DNA of 64,000 nucleotides from Thalassovita taeanensis (GTDB lineage Bacteria; Pseudomonadota; Alphaproteobacteria; Rhodobacterales; Rhodobacteraceae): the NCBI RefSeq assembly GCF_900110775.1, contig NZ_FOEP01000007.1, forward strand, positions 62,001-126,000, in the 5' to 3' direction. Positions 9,268 to 15,529 of the stretch are shown here, piece by piece. The position numbers and the translations under genes are program-made. Each line of letters opens with the position of its first letter. Within the stretch, counting starts at the first letter, position 1. A model generated the notes under the pieces. The model was not told the DNA's origin and did not search any database. It saw only the letters and a program-made list of their open reading frames with translations.

Positions 9268-9420
9268 CACGTCGGACGGAAACAGCAAGACGCGATTCCA
9301 TGCAATCAAATACAATAAATCAAAGGTTTAAGAGTTTTTCTATAAGAGGCATTGTCTAGCGTGCGTCACGCGGGATCTAAGCCTATTCAACTAAATCAGC
9401 GCCTAGTGGCGGAGACGATG
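9268..9420 (+). repeat. Long imperfect direct repeat, left copy, ending in the att core
   Basis: This segment matches 14989-15143 along its length with scattered mismatches. Best-conserved parts are TCAAATACAATAAA (9306-9319), the following AAAGGTTTAAG, and the terminal exact 20-mer GCCTAGTGGCGGAGACGATG at 9401-9420. The 20-mer repeats the last 14 bases of tRNA-Ser (including CCA) plus 6 downstream bases and is the attachment core. The other ~130 bp lie outside the present element, so they look like the distal end of an earlier related element. Confidence 0.8.
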
Positions 9421-9549
9421 CCCGCCATAGAGGAGATGCAATCGTGCGCAATCTGCAACTCAAGTCACTGATAAGTAGTCATAAAATAATAAACCTCTCT
9501 CCCTTCTCTATGCAATCTTGCACAATGATATGCAGACAATTACACTGTT

Positions 9550-9573
9550 TATGTGGGGTATATTGTTGGGTAG
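9550..9573 (+). repeat. Probable integrase arm-site repeats, left pair
   Basis: TATGTGGGGTAT is followed directly by a degenerate second copy (TATTGTTGGGTAG), ending five bases before the integrase start. The same 12-bp unit occurs as a clean tandem pair at 15064-15087 near the other end, in the same orientation. Position just inside both ends and the 12-bp period suit arm-type binding sites for the integrase or its excisionase. Confidence 0.55.
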
Positions 9574-9577
9574 GTAG

Positions 9578-10867
9578 ATGCCGAAAGTCTCAAGCGAGTT
9601 GTCCGCCATAGATGTGAAACGTCTTGCCCATCCCGGCGGCAAGCGAAACGTGCTTTTCTCTGTCGGTGGCGTTCCGGGCCTGCATTTACAACTGACTCCG
9701 AAAGATGGCCGCTCTTGGGTGCTACGCGCAAAAATTGGCGAATTGCGCCGTGATATTGGTTTGGGCGGCTTCCCTGCCGTGACGCTGGCGCAAGCGCGTG
9801 AAAAGGCGCGTGAAGCCCGCGCTAAGATAGCAACCGGCATTGACCCGGTAGAGGAACGCAAAGACGCTAAAGCCGCGCTTGCCGCCGCCCAGCGCCGTGG
9901 CCTGACCTTTGCAGATGCCGCTGACAAATATCTTGCCGCCAAGCTGGACGCCTTCAAAAACGCCAAACACCGCCAGCAATGGGAAAACACCCTTGCGACC
10001 TATGCCAAGCCCGAACTTGGCGACATGCTGGTGCAGGATATTGCCGTGCAAGACGTGCTGCGAGTCCTGCAACCCATTTGGACCGATAAGACCGAAACCG
10101 CGTCACGCCTTCGGGGCCGGATAGAGGCGGTGCTCTCTTGGGCAACGGTCGCGGGGCACCGGACGGGCGACAACCCGGCGCGCTGGGCTGGCAACCTCAA
10201 AGAGCTTTTGCCCGCCCCTTCCAAGGTGGCAAAAGAGGGCAATCAACCCGCCCTGATGATTGACGATGCCCCGCGCTGGTTCAAGGCGTTGCGGGGCCGT
10301 GAAGGCTTTGGCGCGCGGGCGCTGGAATTTTTGGCCCTGACCGCAACCCGCTCACAAGAGATACGCGGCGCGGTTTGGGATGAAATAGACTTGGACAAGG
10401 CGCTGTGGATCATTTCAGGCCCCCGCATGAAAATGGACCGCGAACACCGCGTTCCGCTGTCGGGCGAGGCGGTGGCGCTGTTGCAAGCCTTGCCCCGGAT
10501 GAAAGACAACCCGCTTGTGTTCCCGGCGGCGCGCGGCGGGCAACTCTCTGATATGACGCTATCGGCAGCAATGAAGCGGATGCACGAGGCCGAAGTAGCG
10601 GCGGGCGGTGCGGGCTATGTGGATCGCACGTCAAAGCGCCCCGCCGTACCGCATGGCCTGCGCAGCACGTTCCGCGATTGGGTGGCAGAGCGCACCAACT
10701 ATCCCGGCGATATGGCAGAGGTCGCACTGGCCCACCGGATCAGCAACGCGGTTGAGGCGTCCTATCGGCGCGGCGACATGATCGAAAAGCGCCGCAAAAT
10801 GATGGGCGATTGGGCGGGATATTTGGCAAATATTCGCAAAAATGGTGAAGTGGTAAAATTAGCGTGA
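9578..10867 (+). CDS. Tyrosine-type site-specific integrase (P4 family)
   Basis: This 429-aa integrase inserts and excises the element at tRNA-Ser. An N-terminal DUF4102-like arm-binding domain (about residues 10-95, with SWVLRAKIG and IGLGGFPAVTLAQAR) precedes the core-binding domain (about 105-215) and the catalytic domain (about 225-410). The catalytic set is complete: R258 in TATRSQEIR, K285, H359 and R362 in HGLRSTFRDW, H386 in LAHRIS and the nucleophile Y396 in ASYRRGD. Length and layout are normal for P4-type enzymes. The gene begins five bases after GTGGGGTA-type repeats that are probably its own binding sites, so autoregulation is likely. It points inwards, away from the left att site. 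Confidence 0.95.
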   Translation: MPKVSSELSAIDVKRLAHPGGKRNVLFSVGGVPGLHLQLTPKDGRSWVLRAKIGELRRDIGLGGFPAVTLAQAREKAREARAKIATGIDPVEERKDAKAALAAAQRRGLTFADAADKYLAAKLDAFKNAKHRQQWENTLATYAKPELGDMLVQDIAVQDVLRVLQPIWTDKTETASRLRGRIEAVLSWATVAGHRTGDNPARWAGNLKELLPAPSKVAKEGNQPALMIDDAPRWFKALRGREGFGARALEFLALTATRSQEIRGAVWDEIDLDKALWIISGPRMKMDREHRVPLSGEAVALLQALPRMKDNPLVFPAARGGQLSDMTLSAAMKRMHEAEVAAGGAGYVDRTSKRPAVPHGLRSTFRDWVAERTNYPGDMAEVALAHRISNAVEASYRRGDMIEKRRKMMGDWAGYLANIRKNGEVVKLA

Positions 10868-11142
10868 AGCGATATGAACCATGTGAATGCGAAATGGGGC
10901 GTTTTAAAAAATGTTTCCGCTGCGCCGTTGATTTTGTCATCAACCGTTTTGGAGTAGACCCAAATTGCGATTGTCGCACAATGCCCGGCCCGCTTTGCAT
11001 CCGCTGTGAATGTGGAGGCCTTGAACAGGATTGCCCTCCACTGCCTGCGTTTCAAGCCGCCGAACCGCCATATTCGGAATTGGCGAGCCTATATGCAGGA
11101 TACGCGGGTTCCTACACTGTACAAAAGGCAGAAGGGATTTTC

Positions 11143-11586
11143 ATGTTTTGCAGCAATACAGAGAAAGCTGCGCTGAGGCTGTTGGCGTCTGCCCGCACTG
11201 ACCCTTTGGCCTATGATGCAGCCGTTTACTTGTTAGCAGATTGCGTTCGATTTAATTTTGACGTTCCAAAGCCACTTCGTGAATGGGGGTTTTTTGCTTT
11301 GACTGGTCAAATCAAGCGACCAAAACAGGGGGGGAAGTATCCCCCCGCACTTATTTGGAGAGACCAAGCAATCGTTTCGATGATCAATGACGTTGTGCAA
11401 TACTTTGGCTTAAAGGCAACATCTGCCGCCGTTGATGGCGGTGAAAGCGCCTGCAAGGCGGTTGCCGAAGGCCTGCGGCTTATGCGCTTGCAACCGGACA
11501 GCTACCCTACAATCAAACGAATTTGGCAAAGCCGAAAAAAACAAAAAATTGTGCCCATATTTATCAGACCGGAACAGTCATTATGA
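11143..11586 (+). CDS. Element-borne protein of unknown function
   Basis: From the ATG at 11143 this is a 147-aa protein. The start is chosen because AGAAGGGA lies six bases upstream. The same frame is open back to a GTG at 10864 that overlaps the integrase stop, which would give 240 aa. The extra 93 residues hold ten cysteines in CxC and CxxC pairs and could be a zinc-binding extension, but no ribosome binding site supports that start. The body includes the helical stretch DPLAYDAAVYLLADCVRF and a REWGFFALTGQIKRPK segment. Codons are richer in A and T at third positions than in neighbouring chromosomal genes, consistent with transfer. I cannot assign a function. Confidence 0.7.
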   Translation: MFCSNTEKAALRLLASARTDPLAYDAAVYLLADCVRFNFDVPKPLREWGFFALTGQIKRPKQGGKYPPALIWRDQAIVSMINDVVQYFGLKATSAAVDGGESACKAVAEGLRLMRLQPDSYPTIKRIWQSRKKQKIVPIFIRPEQSL

Positions 11587-11589
11587 AAT

Positions 11590-11617
11590 GGCTCAATTCC
11601 CGATTGGGAGTTGAGCC
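11590..11617 (+). terminator. Hairpin after the unknown element gene
   Basis: A 12-bp stem (GGCTCAAT-TCCC pairing with GGGA-GTTGAGCC, one G-U pair) closes a GATT loop four bases after the stop codon. The following tract is T-rich (ATTTAGTTTA) but not a pure U-run. It probably ends the int-side transcript before alpA. Confidence 0.5.
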
Positions 11618-11676
11618 ACGATTTAGTTTAGGATGCACGGTAATTTGCAAACCATAGCAACCCTATGGAGGTGCAC

Positions 11677-11862
11677 ATGCCTACAACCTATCTCACGGAC
11701 CGCCAAATCGGGGCGCGGTACAACGTTCACCACCTTACCCCGCGCCGCTGGCTTAAAACCGATCCGACCTTTCCCAAACCGATCCGCCTGACCCCCGGCT
11801 GCACACGTTGGAAGCTGTCGGATATCGAGGCTTGGGAAGCCGCCAAAGCAAACGCCGCATAA
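11677..11862 (+). CDS. AlpA-like MerR-fold DNA-binding protein / excisionase
   Basis: This is a 61-aa AlpA/Xis-type protein. The start is at 11677 because the GGAGGTG ribosome binding site occupies 11667-11673; an ATG at 11665 is in effect part of that site. The sequence has the family pattern: YLTDRQIGARYNVHHLTPRRW forms the helix-turn-helix and FPKPIRL...TRWKLSDIEAWEA forms the wing and final helix. AlpA proteins activate integrase transcription or assist excision in P4-like satellites and integrative elements, and this one probably controls excision here. It is an orphan in a short transcript between two hairpin-like regions. Confidence 0.85.
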   Translation: MPTTYLTDRQIGARYNVHHLTPRRWLKTDPTFPKPIRLTPGCTRWKLSDIEAWEAAKANAA

Positions 11863-11968
11863 CGAAAGACCGCCACCCATTGAACGGGCGGCGGCGTTAT
11901 TCGGCATAGCTTTCACAGGCGCAGAATACCCCCGTCCCGTTCTGGTTTCAAGAAAGGAAACCGGACAG

Positions 11969-12253
11969 ATGAAACTCAAAGCCAAGATCGAAACGGGCGT
12001 AATGCCCATCACTTTGCACCTGAAAGGCCGTTTAGCTTGGACGATGCTGGAACTGGTCAAAGCGGGCGAAAGTGGCATCACATCGCTGCACAACCCCGCG
12101 CCGCGTATCTCGCACTATGTCATGACCTTGCGCCGCAAAGGCGTTGTCATTGATACTGAAATGCAGCCGCATGGCGGGGCGTTCCCCGGTGAACATGGCG
12201 TCTATCGCCTGAAAAGCGCCGTGACGATTGAACAGGTGGAGGGGCGCGCATGA
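11969..12253 (+). CDS. Small winged-helix DNA-binding protein
   Basis: This is a 94-aa protein with the layout of phage and element-borne winged-helix proteins: a helical segment GRLAWTMLELVKAGESGIT, a recognition-type helix in PRISHYVMTLRRKGVVI, and a wing ending in HGVYRL. It begins after GAAAGGAAA and ends in an ATGA overlap with the next small frame, so it heads a translationally coupled run into the primase gene. It probably regulates replication or excision of the element, by analogy with its position; binding target unknown. Confidence 0.75.
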   Translation: MKLKAKIETGVMPITLHLKGRLAWTMLELVKAGESGITSLHNPAPRISHYVMTLRRKGVVIDTEMQPHGGAFPGEHGVYRLKSAVTIEQVEGRA

Positions 12254-12351
12254 TGGCCCTGCGCATTGCCCGTCTTTGCCGTGAGTTGGGGGTTTCCCGG
12301 TCGGTGGCAAAATCCATTGCCGCCCTTGCCTATGGGGAGGGAAAGCAATGA
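12250..12351 (+). CDS. 33-aa translationally coupled small protein
   Basis: This frame encodes MMALRIARLCRELGVSRSVA followed by 13 residues to a stop. Its ATG overlaps the stop of the winged-helix gene (ATGA), and its own stop overlaps the primase start in the same manner. Such double overlaps are rare by chance and argue that it is translated. The sequence LCRELGVSRSVAKSIAALAYG resembles a minimal helix-turn-helix. It could be a true small protein or simply a coupling frame that carries ribosomes to the primase start. Confidence 0.5.
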   Translation: MMALRIARLCRELGVSRSVAKSIAALAYGEGKQ

Positions 12352-13454
12352 AAGCCCTTCGGGTTTCCACGTTGCCCGATCCCATCCGCTCCGAAATGGC
12401 CCGCCTGAAAGGGGCGGGCCTGCACCTCTTGCCGTTGGGTGGTGGTGCGGATGGCAAAGCGCCATTGATACGCGCATGGGCAGGCCCCAGCCTGACCTTG
12501 GGGCGAATCCTGGCCCCCATGCATCGGACCGGCTCACAAGCCTATGGGGTGCGCCTAGACGGGCTGGCAGTGATCGACTGCGATAGCGATGACCCCGCGC
12601 TTGTTGCGCAAATGGAAGCGCGCTTTGGTAAAAGCCCTGTTCACGTCAAGACCCCACGCGGGCGGCACCTCTACTATCGGGCGGGCGGGACCGCGACGAA
12701 CCTGCGCAGCGAAGGTCTGCCCGTGGATATAAAGACCGGCGTGCGCAGCTATGTGGTGGGGCCGCTCTCAATCCGCCGTGATGGCGGTTTCTATACGCCA
12801 GCCAAGGGAGTGCTGGGGAAGGATGCTTTGCCTTTCCTGCGTGGCGCAACACCCCCGAAGGTCGCGCCGATCCTGAGCGGGCATCGGCATGTTGAATTGG
12901 TGAAAGAGGCGATGCGCATGGTCGAGCTGGTGGATAGCGCCGAAGAACTGCAAGCCAACCTTGCGGGCATCCGTGACGATTGGTGCGCAGATCCGGCAAC
13001 GATGCCTGACAGCGAGCTGCGCGACCTTGCCGGATGGGCATGGAAGTGCCGTTTGGAAAATCGCATTTACCGGGGCCGTGATAGCGCCTTTCCCATTCAC
13101 CGGCTGGCCCTTGACGCTTTGCGGGGCCAAGCCAACGGAGCAGATGCAACCGCCCTGTTGGTGACTCTCATGGATCAGCACGGCCACACCCCCGGCAAAC
13201 GCTTTCCCCTGAACTTTGCAGCCATGCGCGCGGCGGGCCTGATCAATCTGTCCACGCCCCGGCTACGGGCTGCACGGCGCACCCTAGAACGCGCTGGGCT
13301 ATTGCGCCTGACAAGCAACCATCGGGCAGGCTCAAAATGCCAGACCTATGCCCTGACCCGACCACATCCCGGCGCATCCGAAGCCGAAAATATTGCCCCT
13401 CTGACAAGTGCCACGCCCCGCAAGGTGCAAGGTAAGGCAGGGGGGAGGGGCTAG
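12348..13454 (+). CDS. Bifunctional DNA primase/polymerase (prim-pol) replication protein
   Basis: This 368-aa protein has an N-terminal prim-pol domain (about residues 15-170). The metal-binding acidic pair is D77/D79 in AVIDCDSDD, followed by KTPRGRHLYYR (101-111) and the third acidic residue in VDIKTG (D127). These motifs are typical of archaeo-eukaryotic primases carried by plasmids and satellites. The C-terminal third contains a winged-helix-like segment (TPRLRAARRTLERAGLLRL) but no helicase Walker motif, so any helicase must come from the host or a helper. A GGGGAGGG ribosome binding site precedes the start. It is presumably the replication initiator or primase of the excised element. 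Confidence 0.85.
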   Translation: MKALRVSTLPDPIRSEMARLKGAGLHLLPLGGGADGKAPLIRAWAGPSLTLGRILAPMHRTGSQAYGVRLDGLAVIDCDSDDPALVAQMEARFGKSPVHVKTPRGRHLYYRAGGTATNLRSEGLPVDIKTGVRSYVVGPLSIRRDGGFYTPAKGVLGKDALPFLRGATPPKVAPILSGHRHVELVKEAMRMVELVDSAEELQANLAGIRDDWCADPATMPDSELRDLAGWAWKCRLENRIYRGRDSAFPIHRLALDALRGQANGADATALLVTLMDQHGHTPGKRFPLNFAAMRAAGLINLSTPRLRAARRTLERAGLLRLTSNHRAGSKCQTYALTRPHPGASEAENIAPLTSATPRKVQGKAGGRG

Positions 13455-13503
13455 TATTACTTATGACGCGCGATTTCCGACCAACAAACTGCGAGGCCAC
13501 AAG

Positions 13504-14157
13504 ATGACGAAAACACCCGAAGCACTCAAAACCGATTGCGCCGAAACCACGCAAACGCCCCCGCCTGCAAAACGCTCCCCCCATAGACCGGCGGAACAAG
13601 CCCGCATCAAATCTGTCGCAGCCAAAAACGCGGCGCGGGCGGATGGCCCTGCAATGAAATTGAAAATGTCCGGTGACGTTTTGGAAATGACCTTCACGCA
13701 TGAAGACCCGGCCTTAGCCCATATCCTGCTGATGGCCGACCTTGGAACCTGCGATCCGCATTTCATGGAAGGGGTACAAAGTCAGGTTTCCGTCATCGGC
13801 GCGCATGGTCGAAAGATTGACGAAGTGAGTAGTAATTTCCTGCTGTCGGTGGTGCGCGGGGTGCAGCCGCGCGATGAACTAGAGGCAATGCTTGCGGTGC
13901 AGATGGGCGCTATTCATCAAGCGACGATGATGATGGCGCGGCGGCTCAATCATGTGGAGAACATTCCCCAACAAGACGCCGCCGAACGGGCGTTGAACAA
14001 GCTGGCCCGGACCTACGCCACCCAAATGGAAGCGCTAAAACGCTATCGCACGGGCGGGCAACAAAAGGTGACGGTGGAGCATGTGACGGTGAACAAAGGC
14101 GGGCAAGCGATTGTTGGGGCCTTGTCGCATGGGGGGGCGGGTAGCAATGAAAAGTGA
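13504..14157 (+). CDS. Phage/island-associated protein of unknown function
   Basis: This is a 217-aa protein starting at 13504 after GAGG; the frame is open to 13408 but that part overlaps the primase and is not family-like. Residues 1-50 are a charged, proline-rich tail. The rest is helical, with PHFMEGVQSQVSVIGAHGRK in the middle and a C-terminal KVTVEHVTVNKGGQAIVG segment. Similar C-termini are familiar in prophage and integrative-element proteins of alphaproteobacteria, commonly next to HGGA-type small proteins as here. Function unknown; a role linked to DNA packaging or element maintenance is only a guess. Confidence 0.75.
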   Translation: MTKTPEALKTDCAETTQTPPPAKRSPHRPAEQARIKSVAAKNAARADGPAMKLKMSGDVLEMTFTHEDPALAHILLMADLGTCDPHFMEGVQSQVSVIGAHGRKIDEVSSNFLLSVVRGVQPRDELEAMLAVQMGAIHQATMMMARRLNHVENIPQQDAAERALNKLARTYATQMEALKRYRTGGQQKVTVEHVTVNKGGQAIVGALSHGGAGSNEK

Positions 14158-14416
14158 CGCCAACCCCATGCACAAGGCCCACAACGCCCCCAGATGCCGC
14201 GCCAAGGCCAAGACAACGGGCAAGCGCTGCAAGGCCCCGGCCAAACGCGGCTGGAAGGTTTGCCGGATGCACGGCGCGGGCGGTGGTGCGCCAACTGGCC
14301 CCGACAATGGTGCTTGGGTGCATGGTGACAGGTCGCAAGCGGTGGAGCAAAACAGGCGCACCCTGATGGCACTCTTGAAAGTGGCGCGGGGTGGCGCTGC
14401 ATCATTGGCACGCTAA
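14147..14416 (+). CDS. HGGA-type small basic protein, phage/island-associated
   Basis: This is an 89-aa basic protein starting inside the end of the previous gene (11-base overlap). It has a CRAKAKTTGKRCKAPAKRGW block and the RMHGAGGGAPTG motif. Proteins of this kind, with paired cysteines, MHGG and then GxxHG, are widespread in prophages and integrative elements next to the gene found upstream here. The cysteine/histidine spacing suggests a small zinc-binding fold. The role is unknown. The coupling implies that the two proteins act together. Confidence 0.7.
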   Translation: MKSDANPMHKAHNAPRCRAKAKTTGKRCKAPAKRGWKVCRMHGAGGGAPTGPDNGAWVHGDRSQAVEQNRRTLMALLKVARGGAASLAR

Positions 14417-14479
14417 GCCGCCGAAGGCACTTTGACACTTGAGGCCCAATGCCTACCCCCTTTTTGGGCGGCTCTTGGT

Positions 14480-14843
14480 GCGAACGAAGGGGCAAGATAC
14501 GGTCCCGGTGCATTGGTCTACAACTTTTGGATGCCCCCCGCGCGCGGGCGTGAACTTTCGCAATGCGTTTGGATGCTGACAGTTTATCCCCGCAGCCGAT
14601 TATGTCGCCGCCGCCGCGCGCCTCAATGAATTGCGGGAAAACTGGCTCAACCCCGCCGATCTGGTCAACCGCGTGCCAGAGGTGGTTCCCGGCTACCCTG
14701 ACCGCATCTTGCCCAAGGATGAAGCCGTGGCCGAGGCCTACGGTTGGGGTGATGATTACCGCGCGGGCCTACTGACCGAAGACGAAACCCTGTCACGCCT
14801 GTTCCACCTCAACCAATCCCGCGCGGCGGCGCAAGCCAAGTGA
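14480..14843 (+). pseudogene. Decayed DNA N6-adenine methyltransferase, C-terminal remnant
   Basis: Two frames carry pieces resembling the C-terminus of large YeeA/MmeI-like DNA methyltransferases. From about 14490 one frame reads ARYGPGALVYNFWMP, like the conserved RY...VYN(N)FPWP segment. From 14580 another frame reads ADYVAAAARLNELRENWLNP and then VVPGYPDRILPKDEA, directly joined to VAEAYGWGDDY...LLTEDETLSRL. In intact relatives the last two blocks are separated by a KKRTLTNLYN...RPxWL segment, missing here, and no start codon or catalytic NPPY exists. So the gene has lost its 5' part, a frame and an internal block. It was probably defence or modification cargo of the element. Confidence 0.65.
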
Positions 14844-14988
14844 CACCAAAGCACATTCCCCCGGCCTGATAGATGGGAGCCGTAAATTTGCTTTTGCACT
14901 AAACCGCGCGGCAAATGTTGGGGGGGGAGGTGCAAACCCTAGCGGCGTCAAATCAGGACCGGACGGGGTAGCAATTTTTCCGTGTGTG

Positions 14989-15143
14989 CACTTCGGAGGA
15001 AAAAAGCGGGACGCCATTACACGCAGTCAAATACAATAAACCCAAAGGTTTAAGCGTTTTTTCTATGTGGGGTATTATGTGGGGTAGATGGTGCAGTCTT
15101 TGATTTTATTCAATGATTTCAAAGCCTAGTGGCGGAGACGATG
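14989..15143 (+). repeat. Right end of the element with att core
   Basis: This is the right copy of the long imperfect direct repeat at 9268-9420. The exact 20-bp core is at 15124-15143 and overlaps the last 14 bases of tRNA-Ser. The remaining sequence is gene-free and includes tandem GTGGGGTA-type sites. Together with 14844-14988, where I see no gene, it forms the non-coding right border. Confidence 0.8.
15064..15087 (+). repeat. Probable integrase arm-site repeats, right tandem pair
   Basis: TATGTGGGGTAT and TATGTGGGGTAG lie head to tail with a 12-bp period, about 37 bp from the att core. They match the pair in front of the integrase gene. Confidence 0.6.
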
Positions 15144-15219
15144 GGATTCGAACCCACGAGACCCTTCCGGGCCTACTCCCTTAGCAGGGGAGCGCCTTCG
15201 ACCACTCGGCCACATCTCC
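15130..15219 (-). tRNA. tRNA-Ser(GCU)
   Basis: The minus strand folds as a 90-nt class II tRNA. The acceptor stem GGAGATG pairs with CGTCTCC, then comes discriminator G and an encoded CCA. The anticodon loop CTGCTAA gives anticodon GCU, read as serine AGC/AGU. A long variable arm typical of tRNA-Ser is present, and the T-loop reads GGTTCGAATCC. The 3' end is supplied by the element's attachment core, so integration left the tRNA intact. Confidence 0.95.
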
Positions 15220-15529
15220 GCCGACGGGTATAACCGCCCAAGCCAAGGAAATACAAGGCAAAATTGCCTCGCTTTGCGAGATGGTCCACGAAGGTCTCAA
15301 GTCATTGAAATAGCACAAAAAGGCGCCGCGAAGCGCGGGGTTTTGGCAACGTGCTGTCCCTTCAGGCAACGGTTTTTCACCGCCCGCAAACCTGAACGCC
15401 CGCGAACATCACCGGCCCAAACCGCTCAACCTCAACCATGTCCCGCGCCCAAAATACAAAGGCCCCGGCGAAAAGCTCTGCCGGGGCCTTCTTGGTCTTG
15501 AGCCTGGCCCGCGTCAGCAGGCAGGAGGA
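15220..15529. other. Intergenic region between tRNA-Ser and prpE
   Basis: No credible gene is seen in this 310-bp stretch. Upstream of the tRNA (minus strand) it must contain the tRNA promoter. Near its right side it holds the prpE terminator. Confidence 0.6.
15459..15490 (-). terminator. Rho-independent terminator of prpE
   Basis: AAGGCCCCGGC and GCCGGGGCCTT form an 11-bp perfect stem around a 10-base loop. On the minus strand the hairpin is followed by a T-rich tract (TTTGTATTTT), 40 bases after the prpE stop. Confidence 0.8.

Larger units (their letters stand above)
9118..9577. other. Gene-free left border of the tRNA-Ser element
   Basis: No credible gene lies in this 460-bp stretch. It contains, in order, the end region of a relic element (from about 9268), the 20-bp attachment core at 9401-9420, an AT-rich integrase promoter region, and a GTGGGGTA-type repeat pair directly before the integrase start. 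Confidence 0.7.
9401..15143 (+). mobile_element. Satellite-like integrative element in tRNA-Ser(GCU)
   Basis: A 5.7-kb element is bounded by exact 20-bp direct repeats that include the 3' end of tRNA-Ser. It encodes a P4-type integrase, an AlpA-like regulator, a winged-helix protein, a 33-aa coupled peptide, a prim-pol replication protein and two phage-associated small proteins, plus a decayed methyltransferase. No structural phage genes, relaxase or type IV secretion genes are present. An int-alpA-primase backbone at this size fits phage-satellite or cryptic integrative elements that depend on a helper. The integrase lies at the end away from the intact tRNA, which is unusual. Boundaries are firm; the satellite label is inferred. 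Confidence 0.8.

Noticed and set aside
15181-15369. 62-aa minus-strand frame over tRNA-Ser
   Set aside because: Its C-terminal part translates the tRNA gene itself and no ribosome binding site precedes it.
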